Shown one piece after another: positions 25,614 to 34,019 of a DNA stretch of 64,000 bases. A program made the translations under genes and the position numbers. Numbering within the stretch: position 1 is the stretch's first letter; the number at the start of each line of letters is the position of its first letter. The stretch is from Candidatus Faecousia faecavium (GTDB lineage: Bacteria; Bacillota; Clostridia; Oscillospirales; Oscillospiraceae): the NCBI GenBank assembly GCA_018712645.1, contig DVGO01000013.1:62001-126000 (forward strand), given 5' to 3'. The notes beneath the pieces were generated by a model that was not told the DNA's origin, did no database searches, and saw only the letters and a program-made list of their open reading frames with translations.

Positions 25614-27734
25614 ATGATTACCCGCAAACAGTATCCCAACCATCATGTTTACGAGATGGAAATCGGCGGCCGTCCCTTCACCGTGGAAACCGGTAAGGTA
25701 GCAGAGCTGGCCAACGCCGAGTGCATCTGCCGCTACGGCGACACCGTGGTGCTGGTTACCTGCACCTGCAATCCCATTCCCAAGGCCGGTATCGACTACT
25801 TCCCTCTGACCATCGAGTTTGAAGAGCGGATGTACGCCGTGGGCCGGATTCCCGGCTCCTTCAACCGCCGGGAGGGCAAGCCCTCTGAGCGGGGCATCCT
25901 CAACAGCCGGATTATCGACCGGCCCATGCGTCCTCTGTTCGACGAGGAACTGCGCAACGACACCGTTGTGACCTGCACCGTGCTGGCCAACGACTACGAC
26001 AACCCTGTGGAAATCGTAGCTTCCCTGGGCGCTTCCATTGCCATCGCCACTTCCGATGTGCCCTGGAACGGACCTGTTGCCACCACCAACGTTGCCCGCC
26101 TGAACGGTAAGTATATCATCAACCCCACTTCCGACGAGCGGGACGCCTGCGACTGCTTCGTGTGCATCTCCTCCACCTTCGAGAAGGTGGTCATGATCGA
26201 GACCGAAGCCAACGAAGCTCCCGAAAGTGTTGTCTACGAGGCCATCCGCATTGCCCACGAGACCAACATGGAGATCGTCAAGTTCATCAACGGCATCGTG
26301 GCCGAGATCGGCAAGCCCAAGTTCACCTTCGAGAAGGCTGCTGTCAACCACGAGCTGCTGGACGACCTGATGGCCTACGGCCTGGATCAGATCGAGTACG
26401 CTCTGGACACCCCCGACAAGAATGTCCGGGAAGAGCGGCTGACTGCTGCCCGTCTGGACTTCCAGGAGAAGTTCGGCGAGAAGTACGAGGACTTTGAGAC
26501 GCACATCGAGGTCTGCCTGTACAAGATGCAGAAGAAGGTTGTCAAGAAGTGGCTGCTGGCCGGCAAGCGTGTGGACGGCCGCGGCATGGACGAGATTCGT
26601 CCTCTGGATGCCGAGGTTGGCGTGCTGCCCCGGGTACACGGCTCCGGCCTGTTCTCCCGTGGTCAGACTCAGGTGCTGTCCATCTGCACCCTGAACACCC
26701 TGTCCGCTGCCCAGAAGCTGGATACCATCTACCCCGAGGATACCAAGCGGTATATCCATCACTATAACTTCCCCTCCTTCTCCACCGGCGAAGCCCGGGC
26801 TGCCCGTTCCACCTCCCGCCGGGAGATTGGTCACGGCGCTCTGGCTGAGAAGGCTCTGCTGCCTGTGATTCCCTCTGTGGAGGAGTTCCCCTACGCCATC
26901 CGCGTGGTCTCCGAGGTGCTGTCCTCCAACGGCTCCACCTCTCAGGGTTCCATCTGCGGTTCTACCCTGGCTCTGATGGATGCTGGCGTGCCCATCAAGC
27001 GGCCCGTTGCCGGTATCTCCTGCGGCCTGATTTCTGATCAGGAAACCGGTGAGTGGAGAACCTTCACCGACATCCAGGGCGTGGAAGACTTCCACGGCGA
27101 AATGGACTTCAAGGTTGCCGGTACCAGCGAAGGCATCACCGCCATTCAGATGGACCTGAAGAACAAGGGCCTGACCATGGAGATCATTGCCGACGCTCTG
27201 GAGCGCTGCCGCAAGGCCCGTATGGAGATCCTGAACGAGGTCATGCTGCCCTGCATCGCAGAGCCTCGTCCCGAGGTAAGCGAGTTCGCTCCCAAGATGC
27301 TGTCTCTGAAGATTCCTGTGGACAAGATCCGGGAAGTCATCGGCTCCGGCGGCAAGACCATCCAGAAGATCTGCACCGACACCGGCGCTAAGGTGGACAT
27401 TGAGGACGACGGCAGCGTGTTCATCTCCGCTGTGGATTCTGCTGCTGCTTACGCCGCCAAGAAGATGGTGGATGACATCTGCTTCGTGCCCGAGGTAGGC
27501 AAGCTCTACTACGGCAAGGTTGTGCGGATTCTGCCCATCGGCGCCTTCGTGGAAATCGCTCCCGGCCATGACGGCATGGTGCACATTTCCAAGCTGGAAA
27601 ACCGCCGTGTGGAAAAGGTGGAAGACGTGCTGAACCTGGGCGACATGACCTGGGTAAAGTTCATGGGCTTCGATGAGAAGGGCCGTGCAAACTTCAGCCG
27701 TAAGGACGCTCTGAAGGAAATGGAAAATCAGTAA
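25614..27734 (+). CDS. pnp: Polyribonucleotide nucleotidyltransferase (PNPase)
   Basis: PNPase is a phosphorolytic 3'-5' exoribonuclease and a core mRNA decay enzyme. The 706 residues hold two RNase PH domains (1-230 and about 310-540) joined by the alpha-helical linker, a KH domain (IREVIGSGGKTIQKICTDTGAKVDIEDDG) and a C-terminal S1 domain (GKVVRILPIGAFVEIAPGHDGMVHIS). Family motifs FEERMYAVGRIPGSFNRREG and SNGSTSQGSICGSTLALMDAGVP are intact. It is very long in matched antisense ORFs, which are not genes. Confidence 0.98.
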   Translation: MITRKQYPNHHVYEMEIGGRPFTVETGKVAELANAECICRYGDTVVLVTCTCNPIPKAGIDYFPLTIEFEERMYAVGRIPGSFNRREGKPSERGILNSRIIDRPMRPLFDEELRNDTVVTCTVLANDYDNPVEIVASLGASIAIATSDVPWNGPVATTNVARLNGKYIINPTSDERDACDCFVCISSTFEKVVMIETEANEAPESVVYEAIRIAHETNMEIVKFINGIVAEIGKPKFTFEKAAVNHELLDDLMAYGLDQIEYALDTPDKNVREERLTAARLDFQEKFGEKYEDFETHIEVCLYKMQKKVVKKWLLAGKRVDGRGMDEIRPLDAEVGVLPRVHGSGLFSRGQTQVLSICTLNTLSAAQKLDTIYPEDTKRYIHHYNFPSFSTGEARAARSTSRREIGHGALAEKALLPVIPSVEEFPYAIRVVSEVLSSNGSTSQGSICGSTLALMDAGVPIKRPVAGISCGLISDQETGEWRTFTDIQGVEDFHGEMDFKVAGTSEGITAIQMDLKNKGLTMEIIADALERCRKARMEILNEVMLPCIAEPRPEVSEFAPKMLSLKIPVDKIREVIGSGGKTIQKICTDTGAKVDIEDDGSVFISAVDSAAAYAAKKMVDDICFVPEVGKLYYGKVVRILPIGAFVEIAPGHDGMVHISKLENRRVEKVEDVLNLGDMTWVKFMGFDEKGRANFSRKDALKEMENQ

Positions 27735-27743
27735 TCATGATTT

Positions 27744-27775
27744 ACCCCCTTCCGCATTTCGCGGAAGGGGGTATT
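27744..27775 (+). terminator. Terminator after pnp
   Basis: An 11-bp stem CCCCCTTCCGC/GCGGAAGGGGG followed by a weak TATTT tail, nine bases after the stop. Confidence 0.8.
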
Positions 27776-27783
27776 TGCACAAA

Positions 27784-27829
27784 TCCCCCTCTGCTCCGGG
27801 GCAGCCCGGTCAGAGGGGGAGGCATTTTT
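27784..27829 (+). terminator. Second terminator between pnp and the HTH gene
   Basis: AATCCCCCTCTG pairs with CAGAGGGGGA, with a 17-nt G/C loop, then CATTTTT. Tandem with the previous one, and it also faces the convergent HTH gene. Confidence 0.65.
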
Positions 27830-28061
27830 AACGTTCGGTCAAATCGTAGCACAGAATCGGCTGGGGCGAAACGGCAAAATACTTGCAGATTTGCTCCAAC
27901 AGTGTGGTGTCAATATCTCGCAGGTAACCCTGCTCAATCAGCTGCAGCTGGTAGCTGGTAATCCCCAGAATCTTTGCCAGGCATTCCAGAGAAACGCCTC
28001 GCTTGGTTCGCAGATACAGTACGTTGCTTCCAAAAATATCATCGTTGGTAATCACATACAT
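27828..28061 (-). CDS. XRE-type helix-turn-helix protein
   Basis: This 77-residue protein has a helix-turn-helix at about residues 20-42 (RTKRGVSLECLAKILGITSYQLQLIEQG), then a short helical tail typical of stand-alone XRE regulators. The ATG at 28061 follows GGAGGAAA. It has its own AT-rich upstream region, with a TATAAT at 28130-28135 on the minus strand. No target or partner is evident. The gene and its surroundings are AT-richer than the flanking pnp, which would fit acquisition but proves nothing. Confidence 0.8.
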   Translation of the reverse strand: MYVITNDDIFGSNVLYLRTKRGVSLECLAKILGITSYQLQLIEQGYLRDIDTTLLEQICKYFAVSPQPILCYDLTER

Positions 28062-28220
28062 AGCCGCTTTCCTCCATGTAAAAGAAAATAAAGCGAGTCA
28101 AAGCAGGAGAATACATTTTTATGCCTATCATTATATAAGAAGTATTTGGCCAGTTTGTGTCTAAATTAAAAATATTTTGGAACACTTCAAAAAACAATGC
28201 GCCAAGATTATGTCATTTAA

Positions 28221-28258
28221 CCACCATTTCATGAATGGTGGAATTTTTTCGCTATAAT
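28221..28258 (+). promoter_or_regulatory. Inverted repeat and -10 box before the ribbon-helix-helix gene
   Basis: CCACCATT (28221-28228) and AATGGTGG (28234-28241) form a perfect 8-bp inverted repeat ending 11 bp before TATAAT (28253-28258). It covers the expected -35 position, where no good -35 hexamer exists. It is a likely operator, for instance for autoregulation. Confidence 0.55.
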
Positions 28259-28300
28259 TTAGGCATAGTAATGTCATCATGGTGGAAAGCAGGTGTAAAT

Positions 28301-28492
28301 ATGGATGAAAAGCTGTTACGTTATACACTGCGGATTGACAGGCTTTTGTTTCAGAAATTCCGCTACATTGCCCAGTGGGAAGGCCGCTCTGCCAATAAGG
28401 AAATCGAGCAGTACCTGAAAAAGCGGGTGGCGGAATTTGAAAAAGAACATGGAAAAATTGATTTGTCAGAGCAGGATGAGCAGATAAAGTAA
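28301..28492 (+). CDS. Arc-like ribbon-helix-helix DNA-binding protein
   Basis: This 63-residue protein has a beta strand (RYTLRIDRLLFQKF) followed by helix-turn-helix RYIAQWEGRSANKEIEQYLKKRVAEFEKEHG, the pattern of Arc/MetJ-type regulators (the RSxNxEI motif is diagnostic). The start ATG at 28301 follows AGGTG at seven bases. An upstream in-frame ATG would run through the promoter. It has no adjacent toxin gene. The palindrome in its promoter suggests it represses itself. Confidence 0.82.
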   Translation: MDEKLLRYTLRIDRLLFQKFRYIAQWEGRSANKEIEQYLKKRVAEFEKEHGKIDLSEQDEQIK

Positions 28493-28494
28493 CA

Positions 28495-28528
28495 GGCGGG
28501 ATGCGTTAGCATCCCGCCATTATTATTC
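28495..28528 (+). terminator. Terminator after the ribbon-helix-helix gene
   Basis: A 10-bp stem GGCGGGATGC/GCATCCCGCC, loop GTTA. Weak AT tail. Convergent with the Cys-rich small gene. Confidence 0.75.
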
Positions 28529-28696
28529 TTCCTGGGCCTTTTGAATTTCTGCGGCAATGGGGCAGCTGCTTTCGTAGATGCAGCTGCCGTAGCAGCAGTC
28601 TACTTCCGTAAGCTTGCCATTTTCCAACACCGCTTCCACGACCCGGCTGCCGTCCAGCTGACGGCAGTAGCCGCTGAAAAAGCATTCTTTTTCCAT
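28523..28696 (-). CDS. 57-residue Cys-rich protein
   Basis: This short gene begins MEKECFFSGYCRQLDG and ends IQKAQEE, with six cysteines (residues 5, 11, 34, 35, 39, 45) in a pattern C-x5-C...CCxxxC-x5-C that could hold a metal or form disulfides. There is no signal peptide, so it is cytoplasmic. The ATG follows GGAGGAGTAAGCC, and the ribosome binding site is formed by the last codons of the GH13 gene, so the two are tightly coupled. The family is not recognised. I regard it as real because of coding quality and placement. Confidence 0.72.
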   Translation of the reverse strand: MEKECFFSGYCRQLDGSRVVEAVLENGKLTEVDCCYGSCIYESSCPIAAEIQKAQEE

Positions 28697-28699
28697 GGC

Positions 28700-30541
28700 T
28701 TACTCCTCCGTGACGCAATAGCCCCGGGGACCAATGGTCAGGCAGTCCGGTGCCAGAATTTGCAGATTGTAGCCGAAAATGGGACGGCCGAAGGGAATCT
28801 CCCAGGCGTCACCGCTGCGGTTGCAGTAGACCCGGTAGGTTTTCCCACCGTAGCTGCGGGTAAAGCCCAGGTGCTTGTCCTCCGCTTTGAAGAAGGAAAT
28901 GTCTCCCAGACGGAAAGCAGCAAAGTTTTTCCGCAGCTGCCCCAACCGCCGGAAATGATTTTGCAGCTGCCGGTCCTCACGGCCCCAGGGGAAGGGGCGG
29001 CGGTTGAAGGGGTCACGGTGGCCTTCCATCCCGGCTTCATCACCGTAATACAGGCAGGGGCTGCCCGGCAGGGTGTACTGGAGGAAGGAAGCGGTAAGCA
29101 GTCGATCATAGGCTACATCCAGCTGATTCCGGGACAGCCGCCGCTGGGCCTGCTCATCCCGGCCGCCCTGGAAGTCATCCACCAGAGCTGTTAAGATTCG
29201 GGGAGTGTCGTGGGTGCCCAGCAAATTCATATTGCACAGCACCACTTCCGGCGGGTAGTTTTCCACAATGGTCATGACGGTATCCTTCAGCCCCTTGCCT
29301 CCGTCCAGACCCCGGACGTAGTTGATGATGGCAGTGCGGTAAGGATAGTTCATCACGCTGTCCAGCTCGCCCCGGGTAAAGTAAGTGCGGCGCTGGCCGC
29401 AGGCGAATTTGTTGGAGGCATCCTCCCACACTTCTCCCAGCAGCAGAGCATCGGGCTTGACCTGGTGAATCCGCTGGCGCAGCAGCCAGATAAACTCATC
29501 AGGCAGCTCGTCGGCCACATCCAGTCGGTAGCCGTCGGCACCCAGCCGGAGCCAGTGGGCCACCACGCTGTCCTCGTCCCGGATGATATAATCCAGGAAG
29601 GATGGCTCCATTTTGTTCACTGTGGGCAGGGTATCAAAATTCCACCAGCAGTTGTAGCTGCGGGGCCAGGAGTGGAAGGTGTACCAGCTGCTGTAGGCAG
29701 ACTCCTGGGAGTTGTAAGCGCCGCAGCTGTCAAAATGTCCCTCCCGGTTAAAGTACAGGCTGTCCGAACCGGTGTGGGAGAATACCCCATCCAGAATCAC
29801 CCGGATGCCCCGGTCGTGGGCCGCCTGACACATGGCGGAAAAATCCTCCTCGGTGCCCAGCATGGGGTCCGGGGTTTTGTAATCACCGGTGTCGTAGCGG
29901 TGAGAAGAAAAGCTCTTGGTAATGGGGTTCAGATACAAAATGGTGGTGCCCAGACTGGCGATATAGTCCATTTTTTCTGCGATGCCCCGGAAATTGCCGC
30001 CGTAGAAATCGTTGTTCAGGACAACGCCCTCGCTGGTGGGCTGCCAGTGGACATCTTCGTACCAGTACTGGTGGACGGTGTAAGGCTCCAGCTTGCCGGT
30101 TAGGTCACAGGAGCCGGAGCGGCAGAACCGGTCGGGGAAAATCTGGTAATAGGTTGCACCCTTGGCCCAGTCCGGGGTGTGGAAATCCCCGGGGATGCAG
30201 CTGAGCTGCCACAGGTCGCCTGCTTCCATATTGGTGTCGTCTCCCTGTTTGAACAGCCGGAAGCCCCCCTCAGGGGTGTCGATATAAAAGTAGTAAAAGT
30301 ACAGTCCCGGCTCGCCCAGGGAAAATTCTCCGCTGAAAATTTCATAAGGACCCTGGCGCTCTTTCAGAAGCAGGGAAACATATTGTACGCTGCCGTTGCC
30401 GTCGGCATTGAGAAGACAGGTAACCTTGGTTGCCCGGACGGTGGCAGGAATGTGGATATGCAGGGTACATACCTGGTTCGGTACCAGAGTACCAAAGGGG
30501 GATTTAAAGATGGATTGCTTGCTGTCGTATAGGATTCTCAT
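28700..30541 (-). CDS. Glycoside hydrolase family 13 (neopullulanase/cyclomaltodextrinase type)
   Basis: This 613-residue alpha-glucan hydrolase has an N-terminal beta-sandwich (1-120, CBM34-like), a catalytic barrel (about 125-500) and a C-terminal beta domain. GH13 motifs in order are DGVFSHTG (region I), DGYRLDVADEL (nucleophile Asp), LLGEVWED (acid/base Glu) and LLGTHDTPR (transition-state Asp). There is no signal peptide, so it acts in the cytoplasm on maltodextrins or glycogen fragments. I chose the ATG at 30541, right after GAGGAGAGAACC, over one nine codons upstream. Confidence 0.93.
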   Translation of the reverse strand: MRILYDSKQSIFKSPFGTLVPNQVCTLHIHIPATVRATKVTCLLNADGNGSVQYVSLLLKERQGPYEIFSGEFSLGEPGLYFYYFYIDTPEGGFRLFKQGDDTNMEAGDLWQLSCIPGDFHTPDWAKGATYYQIFPDRFCRSGSCDLTGKLEPYTVHQYWYEDVHWQPTSEGVVLNNDFYGGNFRGIAEKMDYIASLGTTILYLNPITKSFSSHRYDTGDYKTPDPMLGTEEDFSAMCQAAHDRGIRVILDGVFSHTGSDSLYFNREGHFDSCGAYNSQESAYSSWYTFHSWPRSYNCWWNFDTLPTVNKMEPSFLDYIIRDEDSVVAHWLRLGADGYRLDVADELPDEFIWLLRQRIHQVKPDALLLGEVWEDASNKFACGQRRTYFTRGELDSVMNYPYRTAIINYVRGLDGGKGLKDTVMTIVENYPPEVVLCNMNLLGTHDTPRILTALVDDFQGGRDEQAQRRLSRNQLDVAYDRLLTASFLQYTLPGSPCLYYGDEAGMEGHRDPFNRRPFPWGREDRQLQNHFRRLGQLRKNFAAFRLGDISFFKAEDKHLGFTRSYGGKTYRVYCNRSGDAWEIPFGRPIFGYNLQILAPDCLTIGPRGYCVTEE

Positions 30542-30667
30542 GGTTCTCTCCTCGGGTCGTGGTATCAAAAGGGGTCGCCATTGGTTATTATATACGACAA
30601 AGTGAAAAAAGGGAAGGGGGAAAATGGAAAAAATTACAAAAACTTTTCCAAGACAGTAAAGAAACGG

Positions 30668-30706
30668 AAAAACCCCGGCTCCCCCAAGAATAAGAGGTCG
30701 CCGGGG
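30668..30706 (-). terminator. Terminator of the sigma/anti-sigma operon
   Basis: CCCCGGC (30673-30679) pairs with GCCGGGG (30700-30706). On the minus strand T5 follows. The long loop makes it moderate. Confidence 0.65.
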
Positions 30707-30712
30707 TGGGGG

Positions 30713-31429
30713 TTACTGCGTTATCAGCTGAATCTGGTCCGCATCGGCAAGCGCGCCCTTTTCCACATCCAGGGCAATGTGCCAGCAGGTTTGATCGGCA
30801 TCTTCTTCGGTTGCCGTGTTGTTCAGGTAGATTTCCAGGCTGCCTTCTTCCCAGACCATATTCTGCACAGCAGGACCAGCGGAAGCGGAGGCATCCAGGC
30901 GAATCAGCACCAGATCCTGGTATTCAAAATACGTTTCATCCCGGCTGTCCATCACCGTATCCAGCTGGGTAAGATCGTAGCTGCCTTCCTGCTGCTGACG
31001 ATAGGTTTGCCAGTCCTCCAGGGAGGTCATCAGGGCCACATAGATGGGCTGGGTTTGTGCCGCTTCTGTCAGTGCCGGAGTGGCGGCATAGTGTACCGCC
31101 AAGGAAGCGGCAGTGGCCAGGTTGGGGGAGCCGTTATCTGCGCCGGCAGCATCCGCCATGGGGGCCTGAGCACCCGGCAAAGCTTCGTCGGCCACGGTGG
31201 CGCTGGCGGCGGCAAACTGGGCGGCTTCCGGTGCGGCAGCGGTTTTGGAACCGGGCAGAAGGCGCCAGCTGATGACCCCGCCGCAAATCACCAAAACGGC
31301 AGCGGCGGCCATGGCGGCATAGCGCTGCCAGTGAAGCCGCTGCTGCTTGCGGCAGCGAAGGCAGTCGGTTTCGGCAATCAGATCCACCGGCAGCAGGCCG
31401 ATGGCATCATGAAGCTGCGCTGTTGTCAT
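30713..31429 (-). CDS. Putative anti-sigma factor (single-pass membrane protein)
   Basis: The protein has 238 residues. Its N-terminus LHDAIGLLPVDLIAETDCLR is the short helical segment typical of anti-sigma factors partnered with clostridial sigma-70 family proteins. A basic stretch with a CxxC pair, one membrane helix (about 37-56), an Ala-rich spacer and an extracytoplasmic domain (about 125-238) follow. The start overlaps the sigma gene stop by four bases, which strongly supports a functional pair. The signal sensed outside is unknown. Confidence 0.75.
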   Translation of the reverse strand: MTTAQLHDAIGLLPVDLIAETDCLRCRKQQRLHWQRYAAMAAAAVLVICGGVISWRLLPGSKTAAAPEAAQFAAASATVADEALPGAQAPMADAAGADNGSPNLATAASLAVHYAATPALTEAAQTQPIYVALMTSLEDWQTYRQQQEGSYDLTQLDTVMDSRDETYFEYQDLVLIRLDASASAGPAVQNMVWEEGSLEIYLNNTATEEDADQTCWHIALDVEKGALADADQIQLITQ

Positions 31430-31986
31430 AGGTTAAAGCCCTCCTTTTGAAGATACTCTTTCAGACCGACCCGGGTGCGGTAGAGCAGGCTTTTGGCTTT
31501 GCTTTCGGACATGCCGCAGTACCGTGCCACTTCTTTCAGAGAATCCAGGTAGTAGTACCGGCCAATGAAGGCGTTCCGGGCCTCCGGACTTTGCAGCCGG
31601 AGGTAGACGCCGATGGCGTCTGCCAAAAATTTGACGTTGATGATCTCCTCGGTGCTGTTGCCGCCGGAAACGCAGTCATCCAGCTCACTCAGCGACAGCA
31701 CATACTCCGACGGCATCCGTTTGGCCCGGGTTTTGCCCCGGAAACAGTCGATGGAAATCCGGCGGGTCAGCTTGGCGAGGTAGGACGGCAGGACACTGGG
31801 CCGGTGGGGCGGCATAGAGTTCCAGGCCGCCAGGTAGGTATCGTTGACGCTCTCCCGGCTGTCCTCTGCGTTGGCCAAGATGTTATAGGCGATTTTGGTT
31901 AAGTAACGGTCATATTTTTCCTCGGTTTTCCGGATGGCGTCTTCGTTGCGCTCCCAGTACAGATTGACAATCTGCTGATCTTCCAT
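31426..31986 (-). CDS. Sigma-70 family (ECF-like) RNA polymerase sigma factor
   Basis: This 186-residue protein has sigma region 2 at about 20-85 (KYDRYLTKIAYNILANAEDSRESVNDTYLAAWNS) and region 4 at about 130-180 (LDSLKEVARYCGMSESKAKSLLYRTRVGLKEYL, helix-turn-helix). It would direct transcription of a small regulon including its own operon. The ATG at 31986 follows AGGAGG at nine bases. Upstream on the minus strand AACC and CGA elements at about 15 bp could be an ECF-type autopromoter, but this is weak. Confidence 0.87.
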   Translation of the reverse strand: MEDQQIVNLYWERNEDAIRKTEEKYDRYLTKIAYNILANAEDSRESVNDTYLAAWNSMPPHRPSVLPSYLAKLTRRISIDCFRGKTRAKRMPSEYVLSLSELDDCVSGGNSTEEIINVKFLADAIGVYLRLQSPEARNAFIGRYYYLDSLKEVARYCGMSESKAKSLLYRTRVGLKEYLQKEGFNL

Positions 31987-32061
31987 GGGGGAAAACCTCC
32001 TTTCCCTAATCAAGATCTCGACAAAATTCCATCTTGGTTGCATGGAAATCAAAAAATTTAG

Positions 32062-32100
32062 AAAAAAGCCGCTCCGCCCAAGCCAGGGCAGGAGCGGCTT
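32062..32100 (-). terminator. Terminator of aspS
   Basis: AAGCCGCTC/GAGCGGCTT stem (32066-32074/32092-32100). On the minus strand it runs into TTTTTTC. Confidence 0.88.
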
Positions 32101-32105
32101 GAGAA

Positions 32106-33875
32106 TTATTCTTCTACCAGAGCGATGTGAACGGTGTCCAGCTGGCTCTTGTCTACGGTGGTGGGAGCGCCCATCATCAGGTCCTGGGCGTTCTTGTTCA
32201 TGGGGAAGGTGATGACCTCCCGGATGCTTTCCTCACCGGTCAGCAGCATAATCAGACGGTCCACACCGGGGGCGGCGCCGGCATGGGGAGGTGCGCCGTA
32301 GGTGAAGGCGTTGTACATGGCGGGGAACTTGGCCTTCACGTCCTCTTCACCCAGACCCACCATCTGGAAGGCCTTGACCATGATCTCGGGATCGTGGTTC
32401 CGGACAGCGCCGGAGGCGGACTCATAGCCGTTGCACACCAGGTCGTACTGGTTGGCGTTGATGGCCAGCAGCTTCTCCACATCGCCTTCTGCCTCTTCCA
32501 GAGCCTTCAGACCGCCCTGGGGCATGGAGAAGGGGTTGTGGCAGAATTCCAGTGCGCCGGATTCTTCGCCGATTTCGTACATGGGGAAGTCCACAATCCA
32601 GCACAGGGCGTACTGCTCTTCGTCAAAGTGGCCGGGAACCCGCTTGCCGAGCAATGTGCGGATGACACCTGCGGTTTTCTGAGCGGCGGCCTTCTTGCCG
32701 GCGGCCATGCAGACGAAGCTGCCGGGCTTCAGACTTAAGGTTTCGGTCAGAGCGCCCTGGCACTCGGTCAGGAACTTGGATACGCCGCCGGTGAGATTGC
32801 CGTTTTCGTCCACCTTGACCCAGCAGGCCTTGTTGCCGGTCTGAACTTCCACGTCGGCCAGCAGCTTATCAATCCACTTTCTGGCCTGGGCAAAGTCGTG
32901 GACCACAACGGCCTTGACGGTGGCACCTTCAAAGGGACCGAAGCCGCAGCCCTGGACTTCGGCGGAAATGTCCTGAATCTCCAGGTCGATACGCAGATCG
33001 GGCTTGTCGGAGCCGTAGCGCTCCATGGCCTCGTTGTAGGGAATGTGGCGGAAGGGAGCCTGGGAAACCCGGCTGTACTTGCCGAATTTCTCAAACACCG
33101 GCACCAGCACATCTTCCAGGGTGGACAGCACGTCGTCCTGAGAGGCGAAGGCCATTTCCATATCCAGCTGGTAGAATTCGCCGGGGGTACGGTCAGCCCG
33201 GGCGTCCTCATCCCGGAAGCAGGGAGCGATCTGGAAATACTTGTCAAAGCCTGCGGTCATCAGCAGCTGCTTGAACTGCTGGGGAGCCTGGGGCAGGGCG
33301 TAGAACTTGCCGGGGTGATTCCGGGCGGGCACCAGGTAATCCCGGGCGCCTTCGGGGGAGGAGGCGGTGAGGATGGGGGTGGTGATTTCCAGGAAGCCCT
33401 TCTCGGTCATCAGCCGCCGCAGCTCGGCAACCACCTGGCAGCGCAGAACGATGTTGCTCTTCACAGCGGGGTTGCGCAGATCCAGGAAGCGGTACTTCAG
33501 ACGGGTGTTCTCGTCTGCGTCCCGGCTCTTGTTGATCTCAAAGGGCAGCTGGTTGTGGCGGCACTTGCCTAGCACTTCGATTTTCTCCGGCACCACTTCG
33601 ATTTCACCGGTGGGGATCTTGGTATTCTTGCTCTCCCGCTCCCGGACGACGCCGGTGACGGACAGGGTAGACTCTTTGTTGATGGGTTTGATACACTTCA
33701 TCATTTCCTCGTTCTCGATGACCACCTGGGTAGTGCCGTAGTAGTCCCGCAGAACACAGAAAGCGAAGTTGGCGCCGACTTCCCGGACATTTTCCAGCCA
33801 GCCGACGATGGTGACCTGCTTGCCGGCGTCAGACAGACGCAGCTGGCCGCAGGTGTGGGTTCTGGATTGCATCAT
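32106..33875 (-). CDS. aspS: Aspartyl-tRNA synthetase
   Basis: This 589-residue class IIb synthetase is of bacterial type: an N-terminal OB-fold anticodon domain (VTIVGWLENVREVGANFAFCVLRDYYG), the catalytic core with motif 2 FRDEDARADRTPGEFYQLDMEM, the inserted GAD domain (about 290-420), and motif 3 GVDRLIMLLTGEESIREVITFP. QAPQQFKQLLM binds aspartyl-adenylate. Whether it also charges tRNA-Asn cannot be told from the window. The leader is short, without a T-box. Confidence 0.97.
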   Translation of the reverse strand: MMQSRTHTCGQLRLSDAGKQVTIVGWLENVREVGANFAFCVLRDYYGTTQVVIENEEMMKCIKPINKESTLSVTGVVRERESKNTKIPTGEIEVVPEKIEVLGKCRHNQLPFEINKSRDADENTRLKYRFLDLRNPAVKSNIVLRCQVVAELRRLMTEKGFLEITTPILTASSPEGARDYLVPARNHPGKFYALPQAPQQFKQLLMTAGFDKYFQIAPCFRDEDARADRTPGEFYQLDMEMAFASQDDVLSTLEDVLVPVFEKFGKYSRVSQAPFRHIPYNEAMERYGSDKPDLRIDLEIQDISAEVQGCGFGPFEGATVKAVVVHDFAQARKWIDKLLADVEVQTGNKACWVKVDENGNLTGGVSKFLTECQGALTETLSLKPGSFVCMAAGKKAAAQKTAGVIRTLLGKRVPGHFDEEQYALCWIVDFPMYEIGEESGALEFCHNPFSMPQGGLKALEEAEGDVEKLLAINANQYDLVCNGYESASGAVRNHDPEIMVKAFQMVGLGEEDVKAKFPAMYNAFTYGAPPHAGAAPGVDRLIMLLTGEESIREVITFPMNKNAQDLMMGAPTTVDKSQLDTVHIALVEE

Positions 33876-33913
33876 GGATAAAATCCTCTCTTGCTCTATA
33901 ATTTAACCCATAC

Positions 33914-33942
33914 ATTATTTCACAATCTGGGGAAAAAGTCAA
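33914..33942 (-). promoter_or_regulatory. aspS promoter
   Basis: Minus-strand TTGACT (33942-33937), 17 bp, AATAAT (33919-33914). Confidence 0.6.
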
Positions 33943-34019
33943 TGATTTGCGGAAAAATCCCACAAAAAACCACCATTGACGCTTTGGCATATGGACAAGC
34001 TCTCCGGTCATGTCCCAAG

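Noticed and set aside
33876..34019. T-box leader for aspS (and for glyS at 41545-41588)
   Set aside because: Both leaders are short and contain no specifier stem, no conserved T-box sequence and no terminator.
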